A stretch of DNA of 64,000 bases from Lautropia sp. (GCA_030532895.1 JAUNKF010000006.1:87268-151267); one strand, 5' to 3'. Shown: positions 26,354 to 35,894, counted from the first letter of the stretch. Notes: a model not told the origin generated them from the letters alone. Numbers and translations: made by a program.

Positions 26354-27874
26354 TTGTTTGCTCCGCTGCAACCCCTTTTCAACGCCCTTCAGGAGATCTG
26401 GTACAGCATCCCCAGCTCTTCGTGGGCCATGCTGTATCTGGTCTGGGTGGTGGTCAGCACGCTGTACATCCTCGCGCAGCGTCGCCCCCCGATTGCCACG
26501 CTTTGCTGGATTATGGCCTTCATCAGTGTGCCGGTGCTGAGCGCGGTGTTCTATTTCGTGTTCGGGCCACGCAAGCTGAAGCGACGCAACTTCCGGCGCG
26601 AGCTGGCACGTCATCTGGCCGCCCGCCACGGGCCGATGCAACACCAGCGGTTGCCCGACACGCTGGCCTCGCGCCACTGGCTGCTGGCACAGGCCCGCGT
26701 GGCGATCGAGGCGGGCAGTCCGCCACCGCGGCCCACCGAGGTGCTCGACATCCTGATCGATGGTGATGCCACCTACACGGCCATCGAAGCACGGATGCAG
26801 GCGGCCCGGCACCACATCCATCTGGAGTACTACATTTTCGAGCCGGACGAGATCGGCACACGCTGGCGCGACCTGCTGATCGACAAGGCCAAGGCCGGCA
26901 TCAAGGTACGGCTGCTCGTCGATGCGGTCGGCTCGAAACGCTGTCGCAAAACCTTCTGGCAGCCACTGCGCGAGGCCGGTGCCGAGGTTCGGATCTTCAA
27001 CCCGCCACGGCTGATGCCACTCAAACCCAGCATGATGAACTTCCGCTCCCACCGCAAGATCGTCGTGGTGGATGGGCGTTATGGCTTCACGGGGGGCATC
27101 AACATCGAAGCGGCGCAATCGGCCCGATGCGTGGGCAAAGCGGGCTGGCGTGACACCCACCTGGCGCTCAAAGGGGGTGCCGTGCTCGACTTGCAGCGCG
27201 TGTTTCTGGAAGACTGGCTCTATGCCGGCGCCCGCTCAGGCCATCTGGCCCGGCTCGACAAGGCGCTCACCACCCCGCAGGACATCCAGGCATGGTTTCC
27301 GTGGGATGCAGACGTGGCCGCCCCCACCAACCCGTGGGTGCAGATCATCGATGCCGGCCCTGACCGGGATCCTTCCCCCATCCACCGCTTCCTGTTCACG
27401 GCCATCTCGTCGGCCCGCCGGCGGGTCTGGATCACGACACCCTACTTCGTGCCGGATGAGGCCATCCTGATGGCGATGACGACGGCGGCGGCACGTGGCG
27501 TGGATGTGCGGCTCTTGGTGCCGATGGAATCGGATCAGCTGCTGACGGCACTGGCCGCCTCCACCTTCGTGGAGGAAGTGCTGAGCCAGCGGGTGAAAGT
27601 GTTTGCCTATGTGCCGCGCTTCGTCCACGCCAAGACGCTGGTGGTGGATGACGAGCTGTCGGTGATCGGCACGGCCAACATGGACAACCGCAGCTTCCGG
27701 CTCAATTTCGAGGTGATGGCGGCCATCTACGACAAGGAAACGGCCTCGAAGATGTCGGCCCAGTTCATGAAGGACACCGAATCAGCCACCAAGCTGCACC
27801 CGGATCTGAGTCCGGACAACTTCAACGAGCGGCTGGTGGCGAGTCTGGCGCGGCTGGCGGCGCCATTGCTGTAG
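26354..27874 (+). CDS. cls: cardiolipin synthase
   Basis: A 506-residue inner-membrane phospholipase-D-superfamily enzyme that condenses phosphatidylglycerol to cardiolipin. Two hydrophobic segments come first (AMLYLVWVVVSTLYIL and a second ending YFVFGPRKLKRR). They are followed by two HKD motifs: FRSHRKIVVVD near residue 233 and FVHAKTLVVD near residue 425, the latter with GTANMDNRSF after it. The reading frame begins at TTG 26354 without a good ribosome site; an ATG at 26429 falls inside the first membrane segment and is less likely. The gene stands alone. Confidence 0.93.
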   Translation: MFAPLQPLFNALQEIWYSIPSSSWAMLYLVWVVVSTLYILAQRRPPIATLCWIMAFISVPVLSAVFYFVFGPRKLKRRNFRRELARHLAARHGPMQHQRLPDTLASRHWLLAQARVAIEAGSPPPRPTEVLDILIDGDATYTAIEARMQAARHHIHLEYYIFEPDEIGTRWRDLLIDKAKAGIKVRLLVDAVGSKRCRKTFWQPLREAGAEVRIFNPPRLMPLKPSMMNFRSHRKIVVVDGRYGFTGGINIEAAQSARCVGKAGWRDTHLALKGGAVLDLQRVFLEDWLYAGARSGHLARLDKALTTPQDIQAWFPWDADVAAPTNPWVQIIDAGPDRDPSPIHRFLFTAISSARRRVWITTPYFVPDEAILMAMTTAAARGVDVRLLVPMESDQLLTALAASTFVEEVLSQRVKVFAYVPRFVHAKTLVVDDELSVIGTANMDNRSFRLNFEVMAAIYDKETASKMSAQFMKDTESATKLHPDLSPDNFNERLVASLARLAAPLL

Positions 27875-27920
27875 TTTTGGAACAGTCGTCCACCCAAAAC
27901 AGCGCTCAATCCAGAACAGC

Positions 27921-27960
27921 TTGACTTCTGCTATTCAAAAGTTATACTGAAATATAACTT
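27921..27960 (+). promoter_or_regulatory. mazEF-type promoter with overlapping operator palindrome
   Basis: TTGACT (27921-27926), 16 bases, and TATACT (27943-27948) form a good sigma-70 promoter. Overlapping the -10 is the perfect inverted repeat AAGTTATA (27939-27946) and TATAACTT (27953-27960) around CTGAAA. This is where the antitoxin-toxin complex would bind to repress its own operon. Confidence 0.7.
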
Positions 27961-27979
27961 ATAGAACAGGATCAGGATC

Positions 27980-28234
27980 ATGCACACGACCACGCTACGC
28001 AAGGTTGGCGGTTCCGTCATGCTGACCGTACCACCTGCCCTGCTGGATGATCTGAAATTGCAAGCAGGCACCGCTGTCCATCTCAGTACCGATCAGGATA
28101 CGCTGCTTGTGAAACCGGCCCGCCCCCGATACACGCTGGAGGAGCTGCTGCAACGATGCGATGGCACCGCATCCGCGAGCGCAGAAGATCGGACCTGGCT
28201 GGACAACAGCCCCGTTGGCAACGAGCTGCTCTGA
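27980..28234 (+). CDS. MazE/AbrB-family antitoxin
   Basis: An 84-residue antitoxin. The N-terminal half is a swapped-hairpin AbrB/MazE DNA-binding fold: TTTLRKVGGSVMLTVPPALL, then LQAGTAVHLSTDQDTLLVKP. The C-terminal half (YTLEELLQRCDG, then EDRTWLDNSPVGNELL) should wrap the toxin. Its TGA overlaps the toxin ATG (TGATG), giving the usual coupling. The promoter and palindrome at 27921-27960 suggest autoregulation. Confidence 0.88.
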   Translation: MHTTTLRKVGGSVMLTVPPALLDDLKLQAGTAVHLSTDQDTLLVKPARPRYTLEELLQRCDGTASASAEDRTWLDNSPVGNELL

Positions 28235-28566
28235 TGGATCGCGGCGATATTTACGTGGTGTCGCTTGACCCCACATCGGGGCACGAACAACAAGGCACGC
28301 GCCCCGTTCTGATCGTCTCACCAGGGGGTTTCAATCGGCTCACAGGCACGCCATTGGTACTGCCCATCACCAGCGGTGGCAACTTCGCCCGCATGGAGGG
28401 TTTCAGCGTCTCGCTGATGGGGGCCGGCACCGACACCACCGGCGTGGTGCGTTGTGATCAGATACGAGCACTGGACTTGCGCGCACGGCGCGGCAAGAAG
28501 AAAGAACGGGTGCCCGACTGGATCATGGATGAGGTGCTGGCACGGCTGGCGCCGCTGCTCACATAG
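28234..28566 (+). CDS. MazF/PemK-family mRNA-cleaving toxin
   Basis: A 110-residue toxin of the MazF/PemK/ChpB family. It shows MDRGDIYVVSLDPTSGHEQQ at the start, GTRPVLIVSPGGFNRLTGTP next, and VVRCDQIRALDLRARRGKK later. These give the conserved arginine and threonine/serine positions expected of the sequence-specific endoribonuclease. It appears intact and full length, and is read together with the antitoxin at 27980-28234. About 170 bases with nothing recognised follow before moaE. Confidence 0.9.
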   Translation: MDRGDIYVVSLDPTSGHEQQGTRPVLIVSPGGFNRLTGTPLVLPITSGGNFARMEGFSVSLMGAGTDTTGVVRCDQIRALDLRARRGKKKERVPDWIMDEVLARLAPLLT

Positions 28567-28738
28567 AAGCGTGTGTCATGCACTTGTTCGTCCTCTCGCA
28601 CTCGATGGCCGAACAATCACAGCCGGATGAAATCATCCCGGCCCCTACACTACTACCTACTCTACTCACCACGCCTCGATACTCGGGGCGCTTCAAACGA
28701 CTTGTCGCAGATCCTGGCTCACAGGCAAAAGCACGACA

Positions 28739-29212
28739 TCATCCCCAGCTTCTGGCCGCCTCGTCATCACTTTCCCGCGCTGCCACCCAACGGCTGCCAT
28801 CGGGGGTGTTTTCCTTTTTCCAGAACGGTGCTTCGGTTTTCAGAAAGTCCATGATGAAGCGGCAGGCGTCGAAGGCAGCGGCGCGGTGGGCCGAACTGAC
28901 GGCCACCAGCACGATCTGGTCGCCCGGCTGCAAGGTGCCCACCCGGTGGATGATCGTGACATCGAGCAGCGGCCAGCGCGCTTCGGCCTCTCGGCAGATG
29001 GCGGCGAGCGTCTGCTCGGTCATGCCCGGGTAGTGCTCCAGCGTGAGCGTGAAGACCTGATCGCCCTCGTTCTGGTGACGCACGCAGCCCACGAAGGAAG
29101 CAACCGCACCGGCTTCGGTCGTGCGCTGCTGCAAGCGCTTCAGCTCGGCGCCCAAGTCGAAATCTTCGGCCTGAACGCAAATGCGCGGGGTCAAAGCAGA
29201 TGAAGATGACAT
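28739..29212 (-). CDS. moaE: molybdopterin synthase catalytic subunit MoaE
   Basis: A 157-residue large subunit of molybdopterin synthase, which with MoaD puts the two sulfurs on precursor Z. Family landmarks are FVGCVRHQNEGDQV, LEHYPGMTEQ, IIHRVGTLQPGDQIVLVAVS and the catalytic lysine region EAPFWKKE. It comes last in the moeA-moaD-moaE group, 139 bases after moaD. Confidence 0.95.
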   Translation of the reverse strand: MSSSSALTPRICVQAEDFDLGAELKRLQQRTTEAGAVASFVGCVRHQNEGDQVFTLTLEHYPGMTEQTLAAICREAEARWPLLDVTIIHRVGTLQPGDQIVLVAVSSAHRAAAFDACRFIMDFLKTEAPFWKKENTPDGSRWVAARESDDEAARSWG

Positions 29213-29351
29213 GATCAGAAAATAGCTCCGTTCGCCAGATTTACCCTACCCCGCAAAGCCCACTCGGCAAGGAAAACGGGATGCCCAGACAGAGGCCGAC
29301 AAAGCTGCCGAACAGCCCCCTGACCTGTTGTCAAGACACCCTTCCCGTCAT

Positions 29352-29621
29352 TTACCCCCCCGTCACCGGCGGGAAAAAAGCCACCTCGGCCCCGTCGGTC
29401 AAGGGCGTGTCGGCTGTGGCCATCTGCTGGGAAACGGCGGCGCGGATCAGATCCCGCCCTGCTGCGGGCATGGCAAGTACCTCGGCCCAGACATCACCAC
29501 GCTGAATCAACCATTGGCGCAGCGCGCCCACGGTGCCCACCTCCGCCGGGAGCGTGAGGCTTTCAGCCTCGGTGCCCAGCCGCTCGCGCAGGCTGGCAAA
29601 GTACAACACGCGAATCTTCAT
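29352..29621 (-). CDS. moaD: molybdopterin synthase sulfur carrier MoaD
   Basis: An 89-residue ubiquitin-like protein starting MKIRVLYFASLRERLGTEAE and ending in FFPPVTGG, the GG tail that carries the thiocarboxylate. Residues near the middle (VGALRQWLIQRG) fit the family. ATG 29621 was chosen over an upstream in-frame ATG at 29642 because the family starts at MKIRVLYF. Partner of MoaE downstream. Confidence 0.94.
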   Translation of the reverse strand: MKIRVLYFASLRERLGTEAESLTLPAEVGTVGALRQWLIQRGDVWAEVLAMPAAGRDLIRAAVSQQMATADTPLTDGAEVAFFPPVTGG

Positions 29622-29769
29622 GGACGATTCATCCCCAATCAATCAATGGCACACGAACAAAGTGCGCCAACATCCGAGTTCTGCTTCAGCGCTTTCTCAT
29701 TGGCCGTGACGACACCGAGGATGGTGACGGAGATGCTCAACGCATACGGGCAACCAACAAAAATACCTA

Positions 29770-31002
29770 TCAATTCAGCAACCCGGCAAAAGGCAAAAAG
29801 CGCACCGGATCCCCCGGCCTGATCACAGTGCCCGGCGGGTTGTCGATCAGCCCGTCACCGGCCACGGTGGAGGTGAGCACGGCAGACCCCTGGTTGCGGA
29901 AAAGATCAGCCTGCCGGCCATCGGGCAGCAGAACGGCGCGCAGGAACTCACGGCGTTTGGGATCAGGGCGTGTCCATTCAAAAGCGCTCGTCAGCGTGAC
30001 GGCCTGGGGCGCCAATGCCTGAGCCCCCTGCAATTTCAGGATGAAGGGGCGCACCAGCACGAGAAAGGTGACGAAGGCCGAGACGGGGTTGCCCGGCAGG
30101 CCGATGAAGTGGGCAAACTGCCCCGACTGCGAAGGTCGACGCACGCGGCCATAGGCCAGTGGCTTGCCCGGCTTCAAGAGCAGCCGCCACAGGTCGATCT
30201 CGCCCTCGGCCTCCACGGCCGGGCGGACATGATCCTCTTCGCCCACCGAGACGCCGCCCGCACTGATGATCAGATCGGCCTTGGCCGCCGCCTGACGCAG
30301 CATGACCCGAGTGGCTGCCAGATCATCAGGCACGATGCCAAAATCCTCCAGCTCACCGCCCAGGCGCCGGATCAGCGCACTCAGCACGAAACGGTTCGAG
30401 TTGTAGATGCCACCAGGCGGCAACGGCTCGCCCGGCATCACCAGCTCGTCACCGGTGAAGAAACAGGCCACGCGGGGCCGGCGATGAAGGCGCAGTTCGG
30501 CGGCACCGATCGAGGCTGCCAGCCCCAGCGCGGCGGGCGAGAGCCTCGTGCCAGCCGACAGCACGGTTTCGCCCTCGCGGATGTCTTCGCCCAACCGACG
30601 TACCCATGCCCCGGCCGACGGCACCTGCTGAAAACGCACACCAGCGTCTGTCACCTCGGCCTCTTCCTGCATGACGATGGCGTCAGCCCCTGGCGGCAGC
30701 GCGGCCCCCGTGAAGATGCGAGCTACCGTGCCTGCCTCCAGCGGCTGGCCCTGATGGCCTGCCGGAATCCGTTGCGACACCTCGAACACCCGCCCCGGCT
30801 CGGCCGCCAGCTCGGCAGCCCGAACGGCATAACCATCCATCTGCGCGTTGTCCCAAGGCGGCACGTTCATCCCCGCCACGATACCCTCGGCGAGCACGCG
30901 GCCATCGGCCTGCATCAGCGGCACCGTCTCGATGCCATCGAGGGGTTCGGCATGGCCCAAGAGGCGGGACATGGCTTCTTCAAAGGACAGCGGTGCAGAC
31001 AT
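29770..31002 (-). CDS. moeA: molybdopterin molybdenumtransferase MoeA
   Basis: A 410-residue enzyme that inserts molybdate into adenylated molybdopterin. It has the MoeA order: N-terminal segment with NVPPWDNAQMDGYAVRA (about 60-75), then the MoCF-binding domain with FFTGDELVMPGE and AGGVSVGEEDHV, then VFGLPGNP-like FIGLPGNPVSAFVTF. The C-terminal domain carries the glycine-rich turns of the fold. ATG 31002 is preceded by a weak GGATA; a TTG lies 6 bases upstream. It is followed by moaD. Confidence 0.95.
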   Translation of the reverse strand: MSAPLSFEEAMSRLLGHAEPLDGIETVPLMQADGRVLAEGIVAGMNVPPWDNAQMDGYAVRAAELAAEPGRVFEVSQRIPAGHQGQPLEAGTVARIFTGAALPPGADAIVMQEEAEVTDAGVRFQQVPSAGAWVRRLGEDIREGETVLSAGTRLSPAALGLAASIGAAELRLHRRPRVACFFTGDELVMPGEPLPPGGIYNSNRFVLSALIRRLGGELEDFGIVPDDLAATRVMLRQAAAKADLIISAGGVSVGEEDHVRPAVEAEGEIDLWRLLLKPGKPLAYGRVRRPSQSGQFAHFIGLPGNPVSAFVTFLVLVRPFILKLQGAQALAPQAVTLTSAFEWTRPDPKRREFLRAVLLPDGRQADLFRNQGSAVLTSTVAGDGLIDNPPGTVIRPGDPVRFLPFAGLLN

Positions 31003-31189
31003 CGGCAAATATCCAAAAAACAGGACTGAAGCGACAGGCGCAGGCAGGCATCAGGCCCGGCGGGAACGAGAACAGCGCCAGATCCCCCTGCTCCAGCCCA
31101 CACACGGCCGATAGGCCGGCAGACCAACGGGGCCGCTCGGGCGGCGGGCTAGGAATCGACTGCACAGGCCAGACAAGCAACACCGTGGA

Positions 31190-31693
31190 TCATGCCAAGC
31201 CCAGATGCTGCCTGACGAAAACTGCCACCTCGGCCGGTGCATTCAGGTCGAGCCGCACCCGGTCTGACGGCAATGCCAAGCCCGGCTCGTCGGTGGCCAC
31301 GGCCACGATGTGCGCATCCTCAGGATACAACAAAGGCTTGCCCACCGAGGGCCGATGCACCTCGATCTTGGGGATGTCGGCGTGCTTGAAGCCTTCGACC
31401 AGCACCAGATCGCAGGGCGACATCCGAGCCAGGTGGGCGTGCAGATCCGGCTCGGGCGCCCCGTTCAGCTCGTGCATCAGCACCCATCGCTGATCAGAGG
31501 TCAGCAGCACCTCCCCGGCCCCGGCCTGCCGGTGCCGCCACGAATCCTTGCCCGGCTTGTCGATGTCGAACGTGTGATGCGCGTGCTTGATGACCGACAC
31601 GACGAGGCCCGCTGCTCGCAGCAGCGGGATCACCTGCTCGATCAGCGTCGTCTTGCCCGAGCCGGAAAACCCGGCAAACCCCATGACTTTCAT
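31190..31693 (-). CDS. mobB: molybdopterin-guanine dinucleotide biosynthesis adapter MobB
   Basis: A 167-residue GTP-binding protein with P-loop GFSGSGKTTLIEQVIPLL at the start and KHAHHTFDIDKPGKDSWRHR after it. MobB helps MobA attach GMP to the cofactor. It begins 7 bases after the thrC stop, so it is coupled to the threonine genes; moeA follows about 190 bases later. MobA is not in this window. Confidence 0.93.
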   Translation of the reverse strand: MKVMGFAGFSGSGKTTLIEQVIPLLRAAGLVVSVIKHAHHTFDIDKPGKDSWRHRQAGAGEVLLTSDQRWVLMHELNGAPEPDLHAHLARMSPCDLVLVEGFKHADIPKIEVHRPSVGKPLLYPEDAHIVAVATDEPGLALPSDRVRLDLNAPAEVAVFVRQHLGLA

Positions 31694-31699
31694 CGTGGT

Positions 31700-33145
31700 T
31701 CAGGTACGGGCCGCGATGTAGGCTTTCAGCATGCCCAGATCGACCGGCATGCGCGTGTGACGCTGCACCTGCTCCTCCAGACGCTCATAGCCTGGCAATG
31801 GATCCGGCCGACGGCCGATGGCTTCCTCGATGCTGTCGGCAAACTTGGCCGGCAGCGCGGTTTCGAGGCAGATCATCGGCACGCCCGGCTCGCGGTGAGC
31901 CTCGGCCACCTTCAGGCCATCGGCCGTGTGGGTGTCGACGATGACGCCTTTGGCCTGATACCAGTGGCGGATGGTGGCCATCCGGTCGGCGTGGGTGCTG
32001 GCCCCCGAACGAAAGCCGAGCGCTGCCACGCGAGCGAACTCAGGGGCCGTGCTCAGGTCGAACTGGCCTTCACGGTCGAGCTGCTGCCAGAGCGCACGCA
32101 CCCGATCGGCATCACCGCCCAACAGATCGAAGATGAAGCGCTCGAAGTTGGATGCCTTCGAGATGTCCATCGACGGGCTGGACGTGGCGTGCGTTTCACG
32201 CCCCGTGCGTACGCGGTAGCGGCCGGTGCGGAAAAACTCGTCCAGCACGTCGTTTTCATTCGTGGCCACCACCAGTTTGGAGATCGGCAAGCCCATCCGC
32301 TTGGCGATGTAGCCCGCCAGCACGTTGCCAAAATTGCCGGTGGGCACCGTGAACGACACGGGGCGCGGCTGCCCGTCGGCCCCCAGTGGCTCATCCCTGG
32401 TGGCGAGCAGATAGCCCTGGAAGTAGTAGACCACCTGCGCCACCACACGCGCCCAGTTGATCGAGTTGACCGTCCCGATGGCATGGCGTTCCTTGAACCC
32501 CAGATCGCCCGAGATCGCCTTGACCAGATCCTGGCAATCGTCAAAGACGCCATCCACCGCGATGTTGAAGATGTTGTCATCGAGCAGGCTGTACATCTGC
32601 GCCCGCTGGAAGGCGCTCATCCGGCCGGCGGGCGAGAGCATGAAGACCCGCACGTTCTGGCGGCCGCGCATGGCGTATTCGGCCGCGCTGCCGGTGTCAC
32701 CGGAAGTCGCCCCCACGATGTTGAGCCAGCGCTGCTGCTTCGTGAGCGTGTACTCGAAGAGGCGACCCAACAGCTGCATCGCCATGTCCTTGAAAGCCAG
32801 TGTCGGGCCGTTGGACAGGTGCTGCACATACAGTGGGCCCATGGCCGACGAGCCGGCATCCAGCAAGGACACGGGCGTGATGTCGGCCGAGCCGAAGGTG
32901 GCCTCGGTGTAGGTGTCGGCCACCAGCCGCTTCAAATCGTCAGCCGGGATGTCATCGGCATAGCGCGAGAGCACCTCGACAGCCAGCTCCGGGTACGACA
33001 GCCCGCGCCACGCAGCAAGCGTGGCCGCATCGATCTGCGGGATCTCGGCCGGCATCACCAGGCCGCCATCGGGCGCGAGACCACCCAGCAGGATGTCACT
33101 GAAGCGCTGAGGGGGCATGCCGCCCCGCGTGGACAGGTATTGCAT
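31700..33145 (-). CDS. thrC: threonine synthase
   Basis: A 481-residue PLP enzyme converting O-phosphohomoserine to threonine. The N-terminus MQYLSTRGGMPPQRFSDILL, the PLP lysine in GPTLAFKDMAMQLLG (near residue 115), and VGATSGDTGSAAEYAMRG (the phosphate loop) are typical of the long bacterial form. It follows hom by 9 bases, giving a hom-thrC unit. Confidence 0.96.
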   Translation of the reverse strand: MQYLSTRGGMPPQRFSDILLGGLAPDGGLVMPAEIPQIDAATLAAWRGLSYPELAVEVLSRYADDIPADDLKRLVADTYTEATFGSADITPVSLLDAGSSAMGPLYVQHLSNGPTLAFKDMAMQLLGRLFEYTLTKQQRWLNIVGATSGDTGSAAEYAMRGRQNVRVFMLSPAGRMSAFQRAQMYSLLDDNIFNIAVDGVFDDCQDLVKAISGDLGFKERHAIGTVNSINWARVVAQVVYYFQGYLLATRDEPLGADGQPRPVSFTVPTGNFGNVLAGYIAKRMGLPISKLVVATNENDVLDEFFRTGRYRVRTGRETHATSSPSMDISKASNFERFIFDLLGGDADRVRALWQQLDREGQFDLSTAPEFARVAALGFRSGASTHADRMATIRHWYQAKGVIVDTHTADGLKVAEAHREPGVPMICLETALPAKFADSIEEAIGRRPDPLPGYERLEEQVQRHTRMPVDLGMLKAYIAART

Positions 33146-33154
33146 GGTCAGGGA

Positions 33155-34465
33155 TCAGTCCAGTTGTTCGACACGCAGGCGGATGACGGCAGACTGCACC
33201 GAGGCCAAAGCCTCGATGCGCGCAATGGCTGCGTCGATACGCTGCTCGATGGTCTGGTGCGTCATGATGATGATGTCGGTGGAGGTGTCACCCTCGGCCG
33301 GCTGGCGCTGGATCATCGCATCGATCGAGACGGTTTCGTCGGCGAGAATGCGCGTGATGTCGGCCAGCACACCCGGCTCGTCCAGCACATGAATGCGCAG
33401 GTAATAGGCCGTTTCCATCGCGCTGGCCGGCAGCACCGGCAGCTCGGCCAGACGATCCTGCTTGAAAGCCAGGTATGGCACGCGGTGCTCGGGCGTGATG
33501 TCGATCATCCGGGCCACATCCACCAGATCGGCCACGACCGCGCTGGCCGTGGGACGCTTGCCGGCGCCCGGCCCGTAATACAAGGTCTCGCCCACGGCAT
33601 TGCCCTTCACCCAGACGGCATTCATCGCCCCATCGACATTGGCCAACAGGCGTTTGGCGGGAATCAGGGTGGGATGCACACGCAACTCGATGCCGTCCGG
33701 ACGACGGCGGGCGATGCCCAGCAGCTTGATCCGGTAGCCGAGCCGGTCGGCGTAGGCGAAGTCTTCGGCTGCAAGCTTGCTGATGCCCTCGATGTAGGCA
33801 CCGTCGAACTGCACCGGCACGCCAAAGGCCATCGAGGCGAGCAAGGTGGCCTTGTGAGCCGCGTCCACCCCTTCGATGTCGAAGGTGGGGTCTGCCTCGG
33901 CATAACCGAGTGCCTGCGCCTCGGCCAGCGCCGCATCGAAGGACAAGCCCTTGTCGCGCATCTCCGACAGGATGAAGTTGGTGGTGCCGTTGATGATGCC
34001 TGCCAGCGACTCGACCTGATTGGCGGCCAGCCCCTCACGCAATGCCTTCACGATGGGAATGCCACCGGCCACGGCTGCCTCGAAGGCCACCATCACCCCC
34101 GCCTGCTCGGCCACCTTGAAAATCTCGTTGCCATGCACGGCCAACAACGCCTTGTTGGCCGTCACCACCTGCTTGCCCTTGGCCATGGCGGCCAGCACCA
34201 CCTCGCGCGCCACCGTCGTGCCGCCCATGACCTCCACCAGCACATCCACCTCGGGATCATTCACGATGTCGAAGGGATCATCGCTCACCGGGATATCGGC
34301 CCCGACCTCCGTGCGCGCACGGGCCACATCGCGCGTGACGACGCGTACCACCTCGATGGCACGCCCGGCACGACGGGCAATTTCGGCCCCGTTGTCGCGC
34401 AGCACCTCGAACACACCACCGCCGACCGTCCCCAATCCGAGCAGTCCGACCTTGATCACTTTCAT
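33155..34465 (-). CDS. hom: homoserine dehydrogenase
   Basis: A 436-residue monofunctional enzyme reducing aspartate semialdehyde to homoserine. The NAD(P)-binding segment is KVGLLGLGTVGGGVFEVL, the family signature GIINGTTNFILSEM occurs near residue 165, and a C-terminal ACT domain (HVLDEPGVLADITRILADE) probably binds threonine for feedback control. The chosen ATG 34465 gives the canonical start; upstream in-frame codons add 40 unrelated residues. It is followed by thrC. Confidence 0.96.
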   Translation of the reverse strand: MKVIKVGLLGLGTVGGGVFEVLRDNGAEIARRAGRAIEVVRVVTRDVARARTEVGADIPVSDDPFDIVNDPEVDVLVEVMGGTTVAREVVLAAMAKGKQVVTANKALLAVHGNEIFKVAEQAGVMVAFEAAVAGGIPIVKALREGLAANQVESLAGIINGTTNFILSEMRDKGLSFDAALAEAQALGYAEADPTFDIEGVDAAHKATLLASMAFGVPVQFDGAYIEGISKLAAEDFAYADRLGYRIKLLGIARRRPDGIELRVHPTLIPAKRLLANVDGAMNAVWVKGNAVGETLYYGPGAGKRPTASAVVADLVDVARMIDITPEHRVPYLAFKQDRLAELPVLPASAMETAYYLRIHVLDEPGVLADITRILADETVSIDAMIQRQPAEGDTSTDIIIMTHQTIEQRIDAAIARIEALASVQSAVIRLRVEQLD

Positions 34466-34658
34466 ATGTTTGGAAAAACTCCTGATGCTTGTCTGGCATG
34501 GTCCGGCACGTCCGACGCGCTCGTTCGCCTCCGTGCCGGTCTTCAAATCATGGGCTGGCAGTGCCACGCGCCGGCCGGGCCGCAACAGCCTGATTCAGCG
34601 TGGCCATCCGTGCGGCAAAGGTCCCTGGGCCAGCCCCGAACACCTTGCCGGCCACGCC

Positions 34659-35894
34659 TCAGCTCGGCCCCGTGCCATGCCGGGCACGGTACTCCGCGAG
34701 AAAACGGCTGACGCGACGAAGGGCTTCGGTCAGGTCATCGCTGTTGGGCAGGAAAACCACCCGGAAATGATCCATCTCCGGCCAGTTGAAGCCACTGCCC
34801 TGCACGAGCAGCACCCGCTCCTTCTCCAGCAGCTCCAGGATGAAACGCTGATCGTCCTGGATCGGATACATGGCCGGATCGAGCCGCGGGAAGAGATAGA
34901 GCGCCGCCTGCGGCTTGAAGCAGCTCACACCCGGGATGCTGGTGATCATCTCCCAGGCCAGATCACGCTGGCGGGCCAGGCGCCCACCGGGCTGCACCAG
35001 CTCATTGATGCTCTGATAACCCCCCAGCGCCGTCTGGATGCCGAACTGGGCCGGCACGTTGGCACAGAGCCGCATCGAGGCAAGGATGTTCAGCCCATCG
35101 ATGTAATCAGCCGCGTGGCGCTTGTCGCCGGAGATGATCATCCAGCCACTGCGATAACCGCAGGCCCGGTAATTCTTCGACAACCCGTTGAAGGTGATGA
35201 ACAGCACATCATCGGCGAGCGAGGCGATGGAGGTGTGCTTCACCCCGTCGTACAGGATCTTGTCATAGATCTCGTCGGCAAAGATGATCAGCTGATGCTG
35301 ACGCGCCACCTCGATCAAAGCCTTCAACATGTCGTCCGGATACAACGCCCCAGTCGGGTTGTTCGGGTTGATGATGACGAGCGCGCGCGTGTTCTCGGTG
35401 ATCTTCGAGCGGATGTCGTCGATGTCCGGCAACCACCCGGCCCCCTCATCACAGCGGTAATGCACCGCATGGCCACCCGACAGGCTCACCGCAGCCGTCC
35501 AGAGCGGGTAATCGGGCGACGGCACCAGCACCTCGTCTCCGTTGTTCAGCAGCCCGTTCATCGACATCACGATCAGCTCGCTGACCCCGTTGCCAACGAA
35601 GATGTCATCCAGCCCCACACCAGCAATGCCCTTGAGCTGCGTGTAGTGCATGATGGCCTTTCGGGCCGAGAACAACCCCTTCGCATCGGCATAGCCCGAG
35701 GCATCCGACAGGTTGACCATGATGTCGTGCCGAACCTCATCGGGCGCATCGAAGCCGAAAGGCGCCATGTTGCCGATGTTGAGCTTGATGATGCGCTGCC
35801 CCTCATCCTCCAGCTGGCGCGCCCTGGCCAGCACCGGGCCTCGAATGTCGTAACAGACATTGGCGAGCTTGGCGGATTTGAGAATCGGCTTCAT
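34659..35894 (-). CDS. alaA: alanine/glutamate-pyruvate aminotransferase, AlaA-like
   Basis: A 411-residue class I aminotransferase that follows E. coli AlaA closely: SAKLANVCYDIRGPVLARA at the N-terminus, LNIGNMAPFGFDAPDEV, IVIINPNNPTGA in the form LVIINPNNPTGALY, and PLP lysine in TFNGLSKNYRACGYRSGWM. It should make alanine from pyruvate and glutamate. ATG 35894 was chosen; the frame is open well upstream into sequence that lacks family similarity. It lies upstream of hom, with a 193-base gap, and is divergent from the Mth938-like gene. Confidence 0.93.
   Translation of the reverse strand: MKPILKSAKLANVCYDIRGPVLARARQLEDEGQRIIKLNIGNMAPFGFDAPDEVRHDIMVNLSDASGYADAKGLFSARKAIMHYTQLKGIAGVGLDDIFVGNGVSELIVMSMNGLLNNGDEVLVPSPDYPLWTAAVSLSGGHAVHYRCDEGAGWLPDIDDIRSKITENTRALVIINPNNPTGALYPDDMLKALIEVARQHQLIIFADEIYDKILYDGVKHTSIASLADDVLFITFNGLSKNYRACGYRSGWMIISGDKRHAADYIDGLNILASMRLCANVPAQFGIQTALGGYQSINELVQPGGRLARQRDLAWEMITSIPGVSCFKPQAALYLFPRLDPAMYPIQDDQRFILELLEKERVLLVQGSGFNWPEMDHFRVVFLPNSDDLTEALRRVSRFLAEYRARHGTGPS

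Noticed and set aside
31310..34711. Very long plus-strand open frame (about 1100 codons)
   Set aside because: It is the antisense shadow of mobB, thrC and hom, with His/Arg/Gln-rich text and no family similarity; the minus-strand genes are unambiguous.
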